DNA of 64,000 nucleotides from Flavobacterium sp. SUN052 (GCF_028867935.1 NZ_JAPQNS010000003.1:310001-374000); one strand, 5' to 3'; positions 32,727 through 41,561 are shown, numbered from the stretch's first letter. Made by a program: numbers and translations. The notes: generated by a model not told the origin, from the letters alone.

Positions 32727-33977
32727 TCAAGGTGCTACAACCAACTGCACTGTATAGCGGCTTTTTTGCTCTAACAACAATTTCTTGTCAATCAAGACCC
32801 GGTCAATGGTGGCCTGGTCGTAGTACCGGATTGTGATGAGTTCGAGCCCTTCATTATAGTTGACACGGAACGTTTGCCGAAGCGTGTTCAAGAGTGCTGG
32901 AACACGATCGGGGTTGGTATCAACGACAACAGAGAAGCTGATAGCTGTATTCTGCATCAGGTTGATTTTGACACCTGCTGCCGCAAACTGACCGAAAATC
33001 TGGCTTAGGTTATCTTCCGCGATGAATGAAAAATCGTTGGGGTGCAGCGAGATAAGCGTTTGGTTTACTTTGAAAATAAACGAAGGTATCGGCAACCGGT
33101 CCTTAAAATTCCCAATGACGGTTCCGGGCGCATCAGGTTTCAAGAATGAGCGGACATACAACGGAATCCCCTTATTCTGGAGCGGTTTGATGGTTTTGGG
33201 GTGAATAACCGTCGCGCCGTAATAGGCTAGCTCAATGGCATCCTGGTAAGTCAGGCGTTCGAGCAAAACGGTCTCATCAAAGTATTTTGGATCGGCGTTG
33301 AGCACGCCCGGCACATCTTTCCAGATCGTAACGCTTTCTGCATCTAGGCAATAGGCGAAAATGGCAGCGGTGTAATCAGATCCTTCGCGGCCCAGCGTAG
33401 TCGTAAGGCCCGTGCCAGCAGCCTGCCCAATAAAGCCCTGGGTGATAAAAATGCCGCCAATTTCACGTTCATTCACAAACGAGCGAATGGCTCGTTGCGT
33501 CTGTTCCCAATCGACCTTACCCTCGCGAAATGTTGCGTCGGTGATTACAAGCTGACGAGCATCAGCCCAGTTGGCCCCGCAATATGCCGCTACAATTTGG
33601 GTGGAGAGGATTTCTCCCACCGATACAATCTGGTCGTATAATTGGTCGAATGGGCCACTGGGGTTTTGCTTAAGAATAGTATCCATCCACATGAAGGTGC
33701 CATAAGCCCCCCTGAACGTCATAGGCCAGTCGGGACCAGCCAACTCACGCATAATAGTTTCGTGGTACTGTTGTACGGTTTGCCAATGGGCAACGGCCTC
33801 GTCAGGTTTATTATCGGAGTAAGAGCGGGCTACCAGTTCGAGCGCATTGGTTGTTTTACCCATTGCCGACACAACCACAACCAATCCATTTCCGACTTGC
33901 TCCTGACAAATTTCAGCCAGATTCCGTACACCAGCAGCATCTTTGACTGATGCCCCACCAAACTTGAAAACCTTCAT
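32727..33977 (-). CDS. lysC: Aspartate kinase (monofunctional)
   Basis: 416 residues. KFGGASVKDAAGVRNL at the N-terminus (KFGG), TTTLGREGSDYTAAIFAYCLDAESVTIWKDVPGVLNADPKYF (substrate and ATP-binding block), AYYGATVIHPKTIKPLQNKGIPLYVRSF, then C-terminal ACT domains (~300-416, FIFKVNQTLISLHPNDFSFIAED, NLMQNTAISFSVVVDTN) for allosteric control by lysine or threonine. It phosphorylates aspartate as the first step toward lysine, threonine and methionine. It has no fused homoserine dehydrogenase. Its stop is immediately followed in frame by the TTG of the permease gene; a terminator separates it from dxs upstream. Confidence 0.95.
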   Translation of the reverse strand: MKVFKFGGASVKDAAGVRNLAEICQEQVGNGLVVVVSAMGKTTNALELVARSYSDNKPDEAVAHWQTVQQYHETIMRELAGPDWPMTFRGAYGTFMWMDTILKQNPSGPFDQLYDQIVSVGEILSTQIVAAYCGANWADARQLVITDATFREGKVDWEQTQRAIRSFVNEREIGGIFITQGFIGQAAGTGLTTTLGREGSDYTAAIFAYCLDAESVTIWKDVPGVLNADPKYFDETVLLERLTYQDAIELAYYGATVIHPKTIKPLQNKGIPLYVRSFLKPDAPGTVIGNFKDRLPIPSFIFKVNQTLISLHPNDFSFIAEDNLSQIFGQFAAAGVKINLMQNTAISFSVVVDTNPDRVPALLNTLRQTFRVNYNEGLELITIRYYDQATIDRVLIDKKLLLEQKSRYTVQLVVAP

Positions 33978-33991
33978 AATTTTAAAAAATA

Positions 33992-34054
33992 GACAGGATT
34001 ACAGGATAAGACAGATTTCAGTGAAGAAATCCTGCCTTATCCTGTAATCCTGTC
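33992..34054 (-). terminator. Terminator built from an ACAGGATTACAGGATA-type repeat
   Basis: Arms 33992-34010 and 34036-34054 are 19-bp perfect inverted repeats with internal ACAGGAT repetition. On the minus strand the hairpin is followed by CTATTTTTTAAAATT, so it terminates dxs just before lysC. The arm sequence is of the dispersed kind common in Bacteroidota genomes (from memory). Confidence 0.8.
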
Positions 34055-34066
34055 GAAAAAACTTTG

Positions 34067-36001
34067 CTAAATAACCACTTTCCGGCCTGCAAAGAGTAGC
34101 TCCTTCACGGCATTGGCGATGCCTTCGGGGTCGAAACCGCATTCGCGGTGTAGTTCGATTTGCTCGCCATGCTCAATGATGGCATCGGGAATGCCCAGCC
34201 GTTTAATGCGGGAAGTGTAGCCGTGTTCGGCCATAAATTCGAGAATTGCTGACCCAAAACCACCCATCAGACAGCCATCTTCAACGGTTAACACGCGATC
34301 AAAACGGCTGAAAATCTGGTGTAGTAATGCTTCATCAAGCGGCTTTACGTAGCGCATATCGAAGTGGGCGGGGTTAATGCCTTCTTTGGCTAGTAGGCCA
34401 GATGCCTGCACGGCATAATTGCCAATATGACCAAGGGTCAGAATCGCCACATCTTCGCCATCCTGAACGAGTCTGCCTTTACCAATTTCCTGTTTTTCGA
34501 GCGGGGTACGCCAGTTAGGCATCACGCCTTCGCCCCGTGGGTACCGGATGGTGAAGGCCTGCTTTCCCTGCTGTACCTCGGCAGATGCGGCTGTAAACAT
34601 CATATTGCGGAGCTCCTGCTCATTCATGGGCGAAGCCACAATCATGTTTGGAATGCACCGCATGTACGCAATATCGTAGGCGCCGTGGTGCGTTGGTCCG
34701 TCAGCTCCGGCAAAACCAGCCCGGTCAAGGCAGAAAATCACGGGTAACTCCTGAATGCACACATCATGAACGACCTGGTCATAGGCACGTTGCATAAACG
34801 TGGAGTAGATGTTACAAAACACTACCTCACCCCGCGTAGCCATGCCGGCTGAGAACGTTACGGCATGTTGCTCGGCAATACCCACGTCGAAAGCCCGGTC
34901 TGGCATGGCTTTCATCATAATATTCATCGACGAACCCGATGGCATAGCAGGCGTAACGCCCACAATTTTGGCGTTTTGCTCGGCTAACTCAACCAGTGTA
35001 TTGCCAAACACATCCTGATACTTAGGAGGCTGGGGTTTGTCGTAAATTTTCTTTTTGATTTCGCCCGTCACTTTATCGAACAAACCCGGTGCGTGCCACT
35101 TTGTCTGATCTTTCTCGGCAGGACCATAGCCCTTGCCTTTCACGGTCAGCACGTGCAGCAGTTTGGGGCCAGGAATATGCTTAAGGTCTTCCAGAACACT
35201 CGTCAGATGGTCAATGTCATGACCGTCGATTGGGCCGAAATAGCGAAGGTTTAATGACTCAAACAAATTGCTCTGCTCCAGCAACGATGACTTCACACCC
35301 GACTGAACCTGAGAAACAAGTTCCTGAGCTGTTTTGCCCAGTTTGTTCATTTTGCCTAACAGATTCCACACCTCGTCTTTCACCTTGTTATAGGTCTGTG
35401 AGGTGGTAATGTCAGTCAGGTATTCGCGCAGGGCACCCACATTAGGGTCGATGCTCATGTTGTTGTCGTTTAGCACGATCAACAAATTTGCATCCGTAGA
35501 ACCAGCGTGATTCATGCCTTCAAAGGCTTCTCCGGCGGTCATAGAACCGTCGCCAATCACCGCAATGTGCTGACGCTGGTTATTGCCTTCTAGTTTGGAA
35601 GCCACGGCCATGCCCAAAGCGGCCGAAATGGACGTGGATGAGTGGCCTACGCCGAAGGTATCGTAAGGGCTTTCTTTACGCTTCGGAAAGCCCGAAATGC
35701 CTTTATAAAAGCGGTTGGTATGGAAAACGTCGCGCCGACCAGTCAGGATTTTATGCCCATAAGCCTGGTGTCCTACGTCCCAAACCAACTGATCGTCGGG
35801 TGTATTATAGATGTAATGGAGGGCAACAGTTAACTCAACTACGCCAAGGCTCGCCCCAAAGTGACCACCATACACGGAAACGTTGTCGATAATAAACTGA
35901 CGAAGCTGATCACAAACTTTGGGAAGGTCTGCTTTGTCGATCCGGCGTAAATCGTCGGGAGAATTGATAGTGGCAAGTAAGTTGCCGGGGGTAATCAGCA
36001 T
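34067..36001 (-). CDS. dxs: 1-deoxy-D-xylulose-5-phosphate synthase
   Basis: 644 residues. Key blocks in order: GGHFGASLGVVELTVALHYI (His of the active site), WDVGHQAYGHKILTGRR, GVGHSSTSISAALGMAVASKLEG, GDGSMTAGEAFEGMNHAG (TPP/Mg site), GPIDGHDIDHL, HVLTVKGKGYGPAE, the transketolase-like domain with DVGIAEQHAVTFSAGMA, and CLDRAGFAGADGPTHHGAYDIAYMRCIPNM. It condenses pyruvate and glyceraldehyde-3-phosphate, the entry step of the MEP route to isoprenoids, so isoprenoid precursors (also for UppS) can be made without mevalonate. This makes the HMG-CoA reductase gene in the same window notable. Confidence 0.97.
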   Translation of the reverse strand: MLITPGNLLATINSPDDLRRIDKADLPKVCDQLRQFIIDNVSVYGGHFGASLGVVELTVALHYIYNTPDDQLVWDVGHQAYGHKILTGRRDVFHTNRFYKGISGFPKRKESPYDTFGVGHSSTSISAALGMAVASKLEGNNQRQHIAVIGDGSMTAGEAFEGMNHAGSTDANLLIVLNDNNMSIDPNVGALREYLTDITTSQTYNKVKDEVWNLLGKMNKLGKTAQELVSQVQSGVKSSLLEQSNLFESLNLRYFGPIDGHDIDHLTSVLEDLKHIPGPKLLHVLTVKGKGYGPAEKDQTKWHAPGLFDKVTGEIKKKIYDKPQPPKYQDVFGNTLVELAEQNAKIVGVTPAMPSGSSMNIMMKAMPDRAFDVGIAEQHAVTFSAGMATRGEVVFCNIYSTFMQRAYDQVVHDVCIQELPVIFCLDRAGFAGADGPTHHGAYDIAYMRCIPNMIVASPMNEQELRNMMFTAASAEVQQGKQAFTIRYPRGEGVMPNWRTPLEKQEIGKGRLVQDGEDVAILTLGHIGNYAVQASGLLAKEGINPAHFDMRYVKPLDEALLHQIFSRFDRVLTVEDGCLMGGFGSAILEFMAEHGYTSRIKRLGIPDAIIEHGEQIELHRECGFDPEGIANAVKELLFAGRKVVI

Positions 36002-36303
36002 GATCTATCGTCGGAATCGTTGTGTTACAACAACTAACGCGAATGTATGAATGTTTCTCTCGGTTGTGATTCAAACCGTAAGTAACAACGAAGATACGGC
36101 AGAAATAGGATAAAACGAATAATTGAGACCGTTCAGGCGAGGTATTGAGTTAACGCGCAGGTCTGATTACTTGAAATAGCAGAATGAGTTGAAAATTGTT
36201 CATTTAAATAGGGGAATTAACCAAGCCCCACGTTAAGGAGTTAACAGAGTCAACAAACACGCATAAACCACAGCGTCAACAACTGTAACAACTAGCAACG
36301 ATT
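36002..36303. other. Intergenic region between divergent dxs and the acidic-protein gene
   Basis: About 300 bases with no convincing reading frame. A short dyad GTTGT/ACAAC lies near 36020-36035, and two GAGTTAAC units appear around 36147 and 36238. I found no exact TAnnTTTG box on either strand with correct spacing, so the promoters of dxs and the plus-strand gene remain undefined. Confidence 0.4.
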
Positions 36304-36693
36304 ATGGAAAATACCAACAATTCCGACCAACAACGGGTCGATCAGAACACCGGTGGGCCTCTGGAAGGAATGTCGCCCCAGTTCACTAATATGCCCGGCA
36401 ACGACGTAAACGAAGATTCGGCGATTTATGCTGATCTGGGTATAGACGGTCAGCCCAACAATATGAACCCCGGTTCGGAAGAAGCGTCGGATACAATTCT
36501 ATATACCGACAACATGACTGCGCGCAACGCTACCGATAACGTGTCGAACAGCTTTGACGATGAACTGCCGGAAGACGAATTGCTTTTAGACGAAGAAGTA
36601 GATCGGCTAAACGATACGGACGTCGATATGGACCCGGACGAACTCCGGGAGGAGCGCGAAAACGACGATAAAGACAGCTATCTGGCTTACTAA
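36304..36693 (+). CDS. Small acidic protein of unknown function
   Basis: 129 residues, very rich in Asp, Glu and Asn, especially the C-terminal third (DELPEDELLLDEEVDRLN, DVDMDPDELREERENDDKD). No signal peptide, membrane helix or known domain is seen. Low hydrophobicity suggests a largely disordered cytoplasmic protein. It overlaps the end of the convergent transporter gene by 4 bp and no terminator lies between them. Similar acidic proteins occur in Cytophagales without a known role. Confidence 0.65.
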   Translation: MENTNNSDQQRVDQNTGGPLEGMSPQFTNMPGNDVNEDSAIYADLGIDGQPNNMNPGSEEASDTILYTDNMTARNATDNVSNSFDDELPEDELLLDEEVDRLNDTDVDMDPDELREERENDDKDSYLAY

Positions 36694-37583
36694 CCCAAAA
36701 CAACAATCAGTGCGGCTCCTGCCACCATCACACTTGCTCCGATAAGCTTGGGTAAAATATAGCGTTCGCCAAAAAACTGATAGCCAAACAGAACGCTCAA
36801 TAGAGCCGACGTTTGAAACAGGGCCAGTGCGTAGCCAACCTGAGTGCCATCAAAAGCGATATTGGTAGAAACCTGCATAAGGCCAATGGCCAGAAACAAA
36901 AATAGACACGTTGCCCGTTGCGCCCACAAGATCCGTAGTTGATCGGTGCAGCGGGCTCGTTGCGTTATCAGCACCCAACTCAACGAAATGACAAAACCCA
37001 ACAAACACCAATAGGAGAAAGCCGTTTCGGGTGAACTGGCAACAATCGCTTTTTTCAGAAACACACCGTCGATAGCTGAACACAGTAACGCCAAAACGCG
37101 AAGGCGGACATCGGGCCGTTTAAAAACCGATAGCGAGAACGTTGTTGGCTGGTCGGGCTGACGAAGTACAATATAACTGCCAACCACAATGAGCACGATG
37201 CCTGCAAGCCCGGCTTCTGTTGGAATCTCTCCCAACAATAAAAGCCCCACAAACATACTAACAACAGCTTTGTAAGCATTAATTGGTCCTAGAACCGAGA
37301 GGTCGCCAATTTTCATGGCGCTAACCAGAAATACATTCCCCAGTACAGAGAGGACAGCACAGATCAGCATGTTCGTCCAGAAGTCCTCGGTTAAATGGCT
37401 GAGCGATGATAGTGGGACAAAGGAGAGGCACATGAGCGACAAAAAACCGTATGTTGCTGTGGTTATAAAAATTGGCTCAGCGGATAACCCTGTTAGTTGT
37501 TTCTGGAAAACGTTGGCGAGTGGATTGGCCACAATGCGAACCAGAATAGCCAGAGAGGTGAGCGAAATAACGAATGATAGCAT
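36690..37583 (-). CDS. EamA/DMT-family membrane transporter
   Basis: 297 residues with about ten membrane helices arranged as two EamA halves (residues ~1-140 and ~150-297). In the first half, NAYKAVVSMFVGLLLLGEIPTEAGLAGIVLIVVGSYIVL; in the second, the matching QTSALLSVLFGYQFFGERYILPKLIGASVMVAGAALIVV, each with the typical Glu followed by a helix. Drug/metabolite exporters of this family move amino acids or small metabolites; the substrate is not evident. Converges with the acidic-protein gene at a 4-bp overlap. Confidence 0.88.
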   Translation of the reverse strand: MLSFVISLTSLAILVRIVANPLANVFQKQLTGLSAEPIFITTATYGFLSLMCLSFVPLSSLSHLTEDFWTNMLICAVLSVLGNVFLVSAMKIGDLSVLGPINAYKAVVSMFVGLLLLGEIPTEAGLAGIVLIVVGSYIVLRQPDQPTTFSLSVFKRPDVRLRVLALLCSAIDGVFLKKAIVASSPETAFSYWCLLGFVISLSWVLITQRARCTDQLRILWAQRATCLFLFLAIGLMQVSTNIAFDGTQVGYALALFQTSALLSVLFGYQFFGERYILPKLIGASVMVAGAALIVVLG

Positions 37584-37682
37584 AAGCAGGGTGGGGCAAA
37601 ACGAATCTATCAGCCTGTCTGTGCAAGATATTCAAAAAATGAATCGTTAATTTCACAACAAACAGTTACCAGCTCTCTCTGC

Positions 37683-38984
37683 ATGACCAATCGACTTGTT
37701 CGTTGTACTTTATTGATTCTGTCCGCTTTGGCAGCTCAACAGGCAATAGCTCAGCCGCTCCAAACGGCCGATGTCAATTACGACACTCACATTCAAACAG
37801 TATTACTGTATCCAGCTATCGGTGGCGATATGACAACGCCCGGCCGTACGCTGAATCCACCGGTAGTTGAAGTCAACACAGATAGCCCGCTGGCGCTGGA
37901 ATTTGATGATATGACCGGCGATTATCGCCCTTATCGCGCCAAACTTGTGCATTGCAACGCCGACTGGCAGAAATCGGTCCTGAACGACATCGAGTTCACT
38001 TATGAGTACAATGATTACCCCATCACTGATTATCAGGTGTCGCTCGGCACCAAAGTTCAGTATTATCATTACCGGTTTCAGGTGCCGAAGGTGAAACTGC
38101 CGGGCAATTATATTCTCGTAGTTGTTGATGAACGCAACCCCCGCCGACTCATTTTGTCGCGCCGGTTCAGCACCTTCCAGAACAAAGTAAATGTGGGAGC
38201 AACCGTGCAGTTTTCAAGCAGTCCAGAGCGGCAATTTCGGGACCAGCAGATTGATCTGGTACTGAATTATCGGGGTTATCAGGTGATTTCGCCCCAGGAT
38301 GATTTCAAGATCGTTATTCGCCAGAATTACCGCGACGATAAGATCCTTACGAACCTGAAACCAACCAACGTGCGGGGGTTCGACCAGGTGCTAGAATACC
38401 GCTTGTTCGATTTGAGCAATACAATTGGGGGAGGTAACGAGTACCGTTTTTTTGATACCCGTACCGTGATCTCTCGGGCAAACTATGTGGACCGTATTGT
38501 GCCCCGTGAAGACAAAACAACGGCATACATACAAACTGATCAGCCCCGAAGTTCGGGCGGCTATTTTCAACTGGACGATTTCAACGGGCGATACGTAATC
38601 GACCACCGCGAAACCCAGAATGGTAGCGTCAGTGCCGATTATATCGAAACAATATTTACATTAAAAGTCCCCGAACTATCTGATGGTGAAGTATACGTAA
38701 ACGGCGGTTTCAACAGCTGGCGCTTTGATGATCGTAACCGCATGACCTACGACCCTGGTTTGGGAGCCTATCGGGCAGCCATCATGCTCAAACAAGGTGT
38801 TTATAACTACGATTATGCCGTGGCCCGTAACAGCCCTCAAGCGTTTGTCGATGAATCGCTGTTAGAGGGCAATTTCTCCCAAACCGAGAACGACTACGAA
38901 GTATTCGTTTATCACCGTCCCCCCGCTGGCCGTGCCGACCAACTGGTTTCGTACCGGAAAGTGAGCTTTGGGAAGCGGAGATAA
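37683..38984 (+). CDS. DUF5103 family protein, T9SS plug
   Basis: 433 residues with a signal peptide (LLILSALAAQQAIAQ). The mature N-terminal part (DVNYDTHIQTVLLYPAIGG, SPLALEFDDMTGDYRPYRAKLVHCNADWQKSVLNDIEF, NPRRLILSRRFSTFQNKV) is the DUF5103 pattern. In Flavobacterium johnsoniae the protein of this family was found as the Plug that seals the periplasmic side of the SprA translocon; the assignment here is by family. The C-terminal segment (GEVYVNGGFNSWRFDDRNRMTYD) resembles a carbohydrate-binding-like Ig fold. It agrees with the T9SS tail on the CotH-like protein. Confidence 0.88.
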   Translation: MTNRLVRCTLLILSALAAQQAIAQPLQTADVNYDTHIQTVLLYPAIGGDMTTPGRTLNPPVVEVNTDSPLALEFDDMTGDYRPYRAKLVHCNADWQKSVLNDIEFTYEYNDYPITDYQVSLGTKVQYYHYRFQVPKVKLPGNYILVVVDERNPRRLILSRRFSTFQNKVNVGATVQFSSSPERQFRDQQIDLVLNYRGYQVISPQDDFKIVIRQNYRDDKILTNLKPTNVRGFDQVLEYRLFDLSNTIGGGNEYRFFDTRTVISRANYVDRIVPREDKTTAYIQTDQPRSSGGYFQLDDFNGRYVIDHRETQNGSVSADYIETIFTLKVPELSDGEVYVNGGFNSWRFDDRNRMTYDPGLGAYRAAIMLKQGVYNYDYAVARNSPQAFVDESLLEGNFSQTENDYEVFVYHRPPAGRADQLVSYRKVSFGKRR

Positions 38985-38988
38985 AATG

Positions 38989-39034
38989 AATTAAACTGAA
39001 CGGGGCAGCAAGCGCGGCCCCGTTCAGTTTAATT
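38989..39034. terminator. Bidirectional hairpin terminator
   Basis: 17-bp perfect stem AATTAAACTGAACGGGG (38989-39005) / CCCCGTTCAGTTTAATT (39018-39034) with a 12-base loop, between the T9SS plug gene and convergent ychF. The right arm overlaps the ychF stop codon. Confidence 0.82.
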
Positions 39035-40133
39035 ATGCGCTGTGTAAAAACTCCATAATATCGCCGTCCTGCACAACGTACTCTTTACCTTCTACTGCTA
39101 GCTTTCCGGCTTCGCGCACTCCCGCTTCTGTTTTGAACTGAGCAAAATCAGGCAGTTTCATTACCTGAGCGCGAATAAACTTCCGCTCGAAATCAGAGTG
39201 AATAACGCCTGCTGCCTGGGGAGCTTTCCATCCCCGGTGAATGGTCCAGGCGCGAACCTCTTTTACCCCCGCCGTGAAATACGTAATCAGTCCTAGTAAG
39301 CGGTACGATTCTTTTATCAGCTTGCTCAAGCCAGATTCGGTCAGGCCGTATTCGCCAAGGAATAATTCACGCTCGTCAGGGTCTTCCATTTCTGCAATCT
39401 GCGATTCGATTCCGGCGCTGATAATCACTACTTCAGCACCTTCATCGGCAACGGCAGCTTTCAGCTTTTCAGAATATTGATTGCCATTGGGCAAAGACCC
39501 TTCGTCAACGTTAGCTACGTAGATAACCGGTTTCACGGTAAGCAGGTCAATGTCGCCAATAGCATCTTCACGGGCTTCGGGTGAAATCTGCACCGCTCTA
39601 GCGCTTTTGCCAGCTTCGAGCGCCGATTTATACAATTTCAACGTTTCGAGGTCAGCCTTGGCTCTAGCGTCGCCCGCCCGGGCTGCCCGCTCAATTTTCT
39701 GAATTTTTTTCTCGACCGAATCCAGATCTTTCAGTTGCAGCTCAGCGTCGATAATTTCTTTGTCAAAAACTGGGTCAACCCGGCCTTCCACGTGAACAAT
39801 GTTCTCGTCTTCGAAACACCGGATGACGTGAACAATCGCATCGACTTCGCGAATATTAGCCAGAAACTTATTGCCCAGCCCGGCACCCGTGCTTGCTCCT
39901 TTTACCAGCCCGGCAATATCTACAAACTCAATAATGGTTGGCACCACCCGCTGCGGTTTTACTAATCCTTCAAGAGTATCTAGACGCTCGTCGGGAACAG
40001 TAACCACACCCACATTGGGTTCAATCGTGCAAAACGGATAGTTAGCAGCTTCGGCTTTACCGCTCGAAATAGCATTAAATAAGGTCGACTTACCTACGTT
40101 TGGCAAGCCCACGATTCCACATTGAAGACCCAT
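39033..40133 (-). CDS. ychF: YchF/Obg-family redox-regulated ATPase
   Basis: 366 residues. G1 P-loop GLPNVGKSTLFNAISSGKAEAANYPFCTIEPN at the start, G3 DIAGLVKGASTGAGLGNKFL (~67), the altered G4 region YVANVDEGSLPNG (Asn-x-x-Glu, as in ATP-using YchF), a helical domain (~120-200), and a C-terminal TGS domain (FTAGVKEVRAWTIHRGWKAPQAAGVIHSDFERKFIRAQV). YchF binds ribosomes and affects translation and stress responses. It is transcribed from a clear promoter at 40237-40267, with a repeat hairpin in the leader. Confidence 0.96.
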   Translation of the reverse strand: MGLQCGIVGLPNVGKSTLFNAISSGKAEAANYPFCTIEPNVGVVTVPDERLDTLEGLVKPQRVVPTIIEFVDIAGLVKGASTGAGLGNKFLANIREVDAIVHVIRCFEDENIVHVEGRVDPVFDKEIIDAELQLKDLDSVEKKIQKIERAARAGDARAKADLETLKLYKSALEAGKSARAVQISPEAREDAIGDIDLLTVKPVIYVANVDEGSLPNGNQYSEKLKAAVADEGAEVVIISAGIESQIAEMEDPDERELFLGEYGLTESGLSKLIKESYRLLGLITYFTAGVKEVRAWTIHRGWKAPQAAGVIHSDFERKFIRAQVMKLPDFAQFKTEAGVREAGKLAVEGKEYVVQDGDIMEFLHSA

Positions 40134-40140
40134 AAGATAC

Positions 40141-40225
40141 AGAGTGAAAGAGCAAAAGAGTGAATAAGTGGTTAGCGATGCAGTAGTTTATCTGCCGCTG
40201 GTCCACCCTTTTACTCTTTCACTCT
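40141..40225. repeat. GAGTGAAAGAG inverted repeat in the ychF leader
   Basis: Arms 40141-40162 and 40204-40225 match as inverted repeats in 20 of 22 bases. The arms are heptamer-like tandem units (AGAGTGAA, AGAGCAA, AGAGTG). Related runs appear near 47305-47330 and 59090-59165. Lies between the ychF start and its predicted transcription start, so it is part of the leader RNA. Confidence 0.6.
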
Positions 40226-40236
40226 TTAATTTTTTA

Positions 40237-40267
40237 CAAAACTACAACCTCAACGTCGGACAACAAA
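40237..40267 (-). promoter_or_regulatory. Promoter of ychF
   Basis: On the minus strand TTTG (plus 40264-40267), 19 bases, then TAGTTTTG (plus 40237-40244), an exact -33/-7 pair of the Bacteroidota primary sigma factor. Predicted start near 40230, giving a leader of about 95 bases that includes the inverted repeat. Confidence 0.65.
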
Positions 40268-40295
40268 AAAGCCTCTGGCGAAGTGCCGAGGCTTT
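40268..40295 (-). terminator. Terminator of the DUF3276 gene
   Basis: Stem AAAGCCTC (40268-40275) / GAGGCTTT (40288-40295) followed, on the minus strand, by TTTGTTG. It abuts the ychF promoter, so the two minus-strand genes are transcribed separately. Confidence 0.65.
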
Positions 40296-40337
40296 GGAGT
40301 TCAGGAATGGTCAGATTGGAAAGCTGAGTTGGCGAAG

Positions 40338-40658
40338 CTAGTCCCATTTGAGTTCAGTGCCGACCTCGTTGGGCTCATCGCGTTGGGAAAACTGAGAAAA
40401 ATCAACATCAGGCATTAAATCACTCTTCACATAATCGATGGTCTCCTGAAGGGCTTCTATGAACTTGTCAAAGTCTTCTTTATACAAGAACATCTTATGC
40501 TTTTCGTAGGTAAAACCCTCACCTTGCGGATGTCGGCGGCTTTCGGTAATGGTTAAGTAAAAGTCGTTACCGCGTGTTGACTTTACATCGAAAAAATAAG
40601 TGCGTTTGCCTGCTCGCACTCGCTTTGAGTAAATCTTTTCTTTCTCTCGTTCGTCCAC
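40338..40658 (-). CDS. DUF3276 PUR-alpha-family nucleic-acid-binding protein
   Basis: 106 residues. The single PUR repeat reads KIYSKRVRAGKRTYFFDVKSTRGNDFYLTITESRR with KHKMFLYKEDFDKFIEALQETIDYVKSDL following. This is the bacterial PUR-alpha fold, which dimerises and binds single-stranded DNA or RNA; the Borrelia homologue BpuR is the studied case. Conserved across Bacteroidota and probably a housekeeping RNA/DNA-binding regulator. The acidic C-terminus (DVDFSQFSQRDEPNE) is disordered-looking. Its terminator overlaps the ychF promoter region. Confidence 0.9.
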   Translation of the reverse strand: MDEREKEKIYSKRVRAGKRTYFFDVKSTRGNDFYLTITESRRHPQGEGFTYEKHKMFLYKEDFDKFIEALQETIDYVKSDLMPDVDFSQFSQRDEPNEVGTELKWD

Positions 40659-40808
40659 AATCAGTGAGGTTTAAGCAGTCGTACCAAACGCCAAAGTAAA
40701 CGTAATAGTATTAGGAAGAAAAGAAACTTATCAACTAAATTTTCAGACCGTTTTGGACCACACAATAAGGAAAAGCAGGAGGCCTGTTTCACTAACCAGT
40801 CTGCTTAA

Positions 40809-40839
40809 TTGACTGGCATTTTTTTTGTTCGTATATTTG
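40809..40839 (+). promoter_or_regulatory. Promoter of the rlpA-like gene with a structured leader
   Basis: TTG at 40809-40811, 20 bases, then TATATTTG at 40832-40839: a consensus pair. The transcript should start near 40844. The leader contains a nested hairpin: AGTGGT (40869-40874) with ACCACT (40097-plus 40800 = 40897-40902) and TGTAGA (40874-40879) with TCTACA (40886-40891). ATG is at 40931. Confidence 0.65.
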
Positions 40840-40930
40840 TGGGGTCGGAATTGCACAATTTAGGGAGGAGTGGTGTAGAGTAGATTCTACAGAACAACCA
40901 CTTCTATTTTCTCACCAAACCATACACTGT

Positions 40931-41371
40931 ATGAATGTGATAATGTCCCTGATGCTGCTTTTCAGCACTATCAAACCGACAGAGGCCTCTACAGGCTTCA
41001 TACAGAAGGGTAAGGCATCTTTTTACGCTTCAAAATTTAATGGTCGTAAGACGTCTTGTGGCGAACGTGTTGATGCAGACGCGTTTGAAGGTGCCCACCG
41101 AACGCTACCATACAATACAATGGTTGAGATTACAAATCTCGCCAACAACCGGTCTGTTATTGTACGAATCAATGACCGGGGTCCATTTTCAAAAGGCCGC
41201 ATCTTAGATGTAACCCACGCGGCCGCAAAAGCACTTGGCATGATCCAGCGGGGCGTGGCCAATGTTAAAATCCGGGTAGTAGGTCGCAACGGTGTTGTTG
41301 CTCTTGCCCCAGTGCTTGCGGAACCAACGGCTCAACTTCTACCTATTCTGGAGCCCGTTGCCCGTTTCTAA
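40931..41371 (+). CDS. rlpA: RlpA-like septal ring lytic transglycosylase-family protein
   Basis: 146 residues. A short hydrophobic start (MNVIMSLMLLFSTIKPTEAS) is probably a signal peptide. The double-psi beta-barrel shows KGKASFYASKFNGRKTSCGERVDADAFEGAHRTLPYNTMVEITNLANNRSVIVRINDRGPFSKGRILDV-type blocks; key elements are the GxxTxxGE, AAHRTLP and RxNDRGPF motifs and DVTHAAAKALG at ~100. No SPOR domain follows, unlike the E. coli protein. The family includes peptidoglycan-cleaving enzymes acting on naked glycan strands; activity here is inferred. Confidence 0.92.
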   Translation: MNVIMSLMLLFSTIKPTEASTGFIQKGKASFYASKFNGRKTSCGERVDADAFEGAHRTLPYNTMVEITNLANNRSVIVRINDRGPFSKGRILDVTHAAAKALGMIQRGVANVKIRVVGRNGVVALAPVLAEPTAQLLPILEPVARF

Positions 41372-41379
41372 ATTCAGTA

Positions 41380-41541
41380 CGCAAACGGGAGTTTGCGGTG
41401 TGGTTTTCCGGGGGCTCGCTTTTGTTGATGCGCGATCCGGGTGGTGAATTAGATTCACGCTACACGTTTTTTTCGAGACCGTTCGGCTCTAAATCGCCCA
41501 GAAACCGTTTGTGCAATTCCGGTGGGCGCGAGCCGAACGGT
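41380..41541 (+). promoter_or_regulatory. Two dyads in the rlpA-DUF58 gap
   Basis: A hairpin CGCAAAC-GGGA-GTTTGCG (41380-41397) follows rlpA. A second, larger dyad ACCGTTCGGCTC (41478-41489) / GAGCCGAACGGT (41530-41541) ends in TTTTTT, so it can act as a terminator or attenuator 21 bases before the DUF58 ATG at 41562. An upstream ATG frame from 41511 runs through this dyad but is not needed for the protein fold. Confidence 0.55.
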
Positions 41542-41561
41542 TTTTTCGTTATATTGACATC

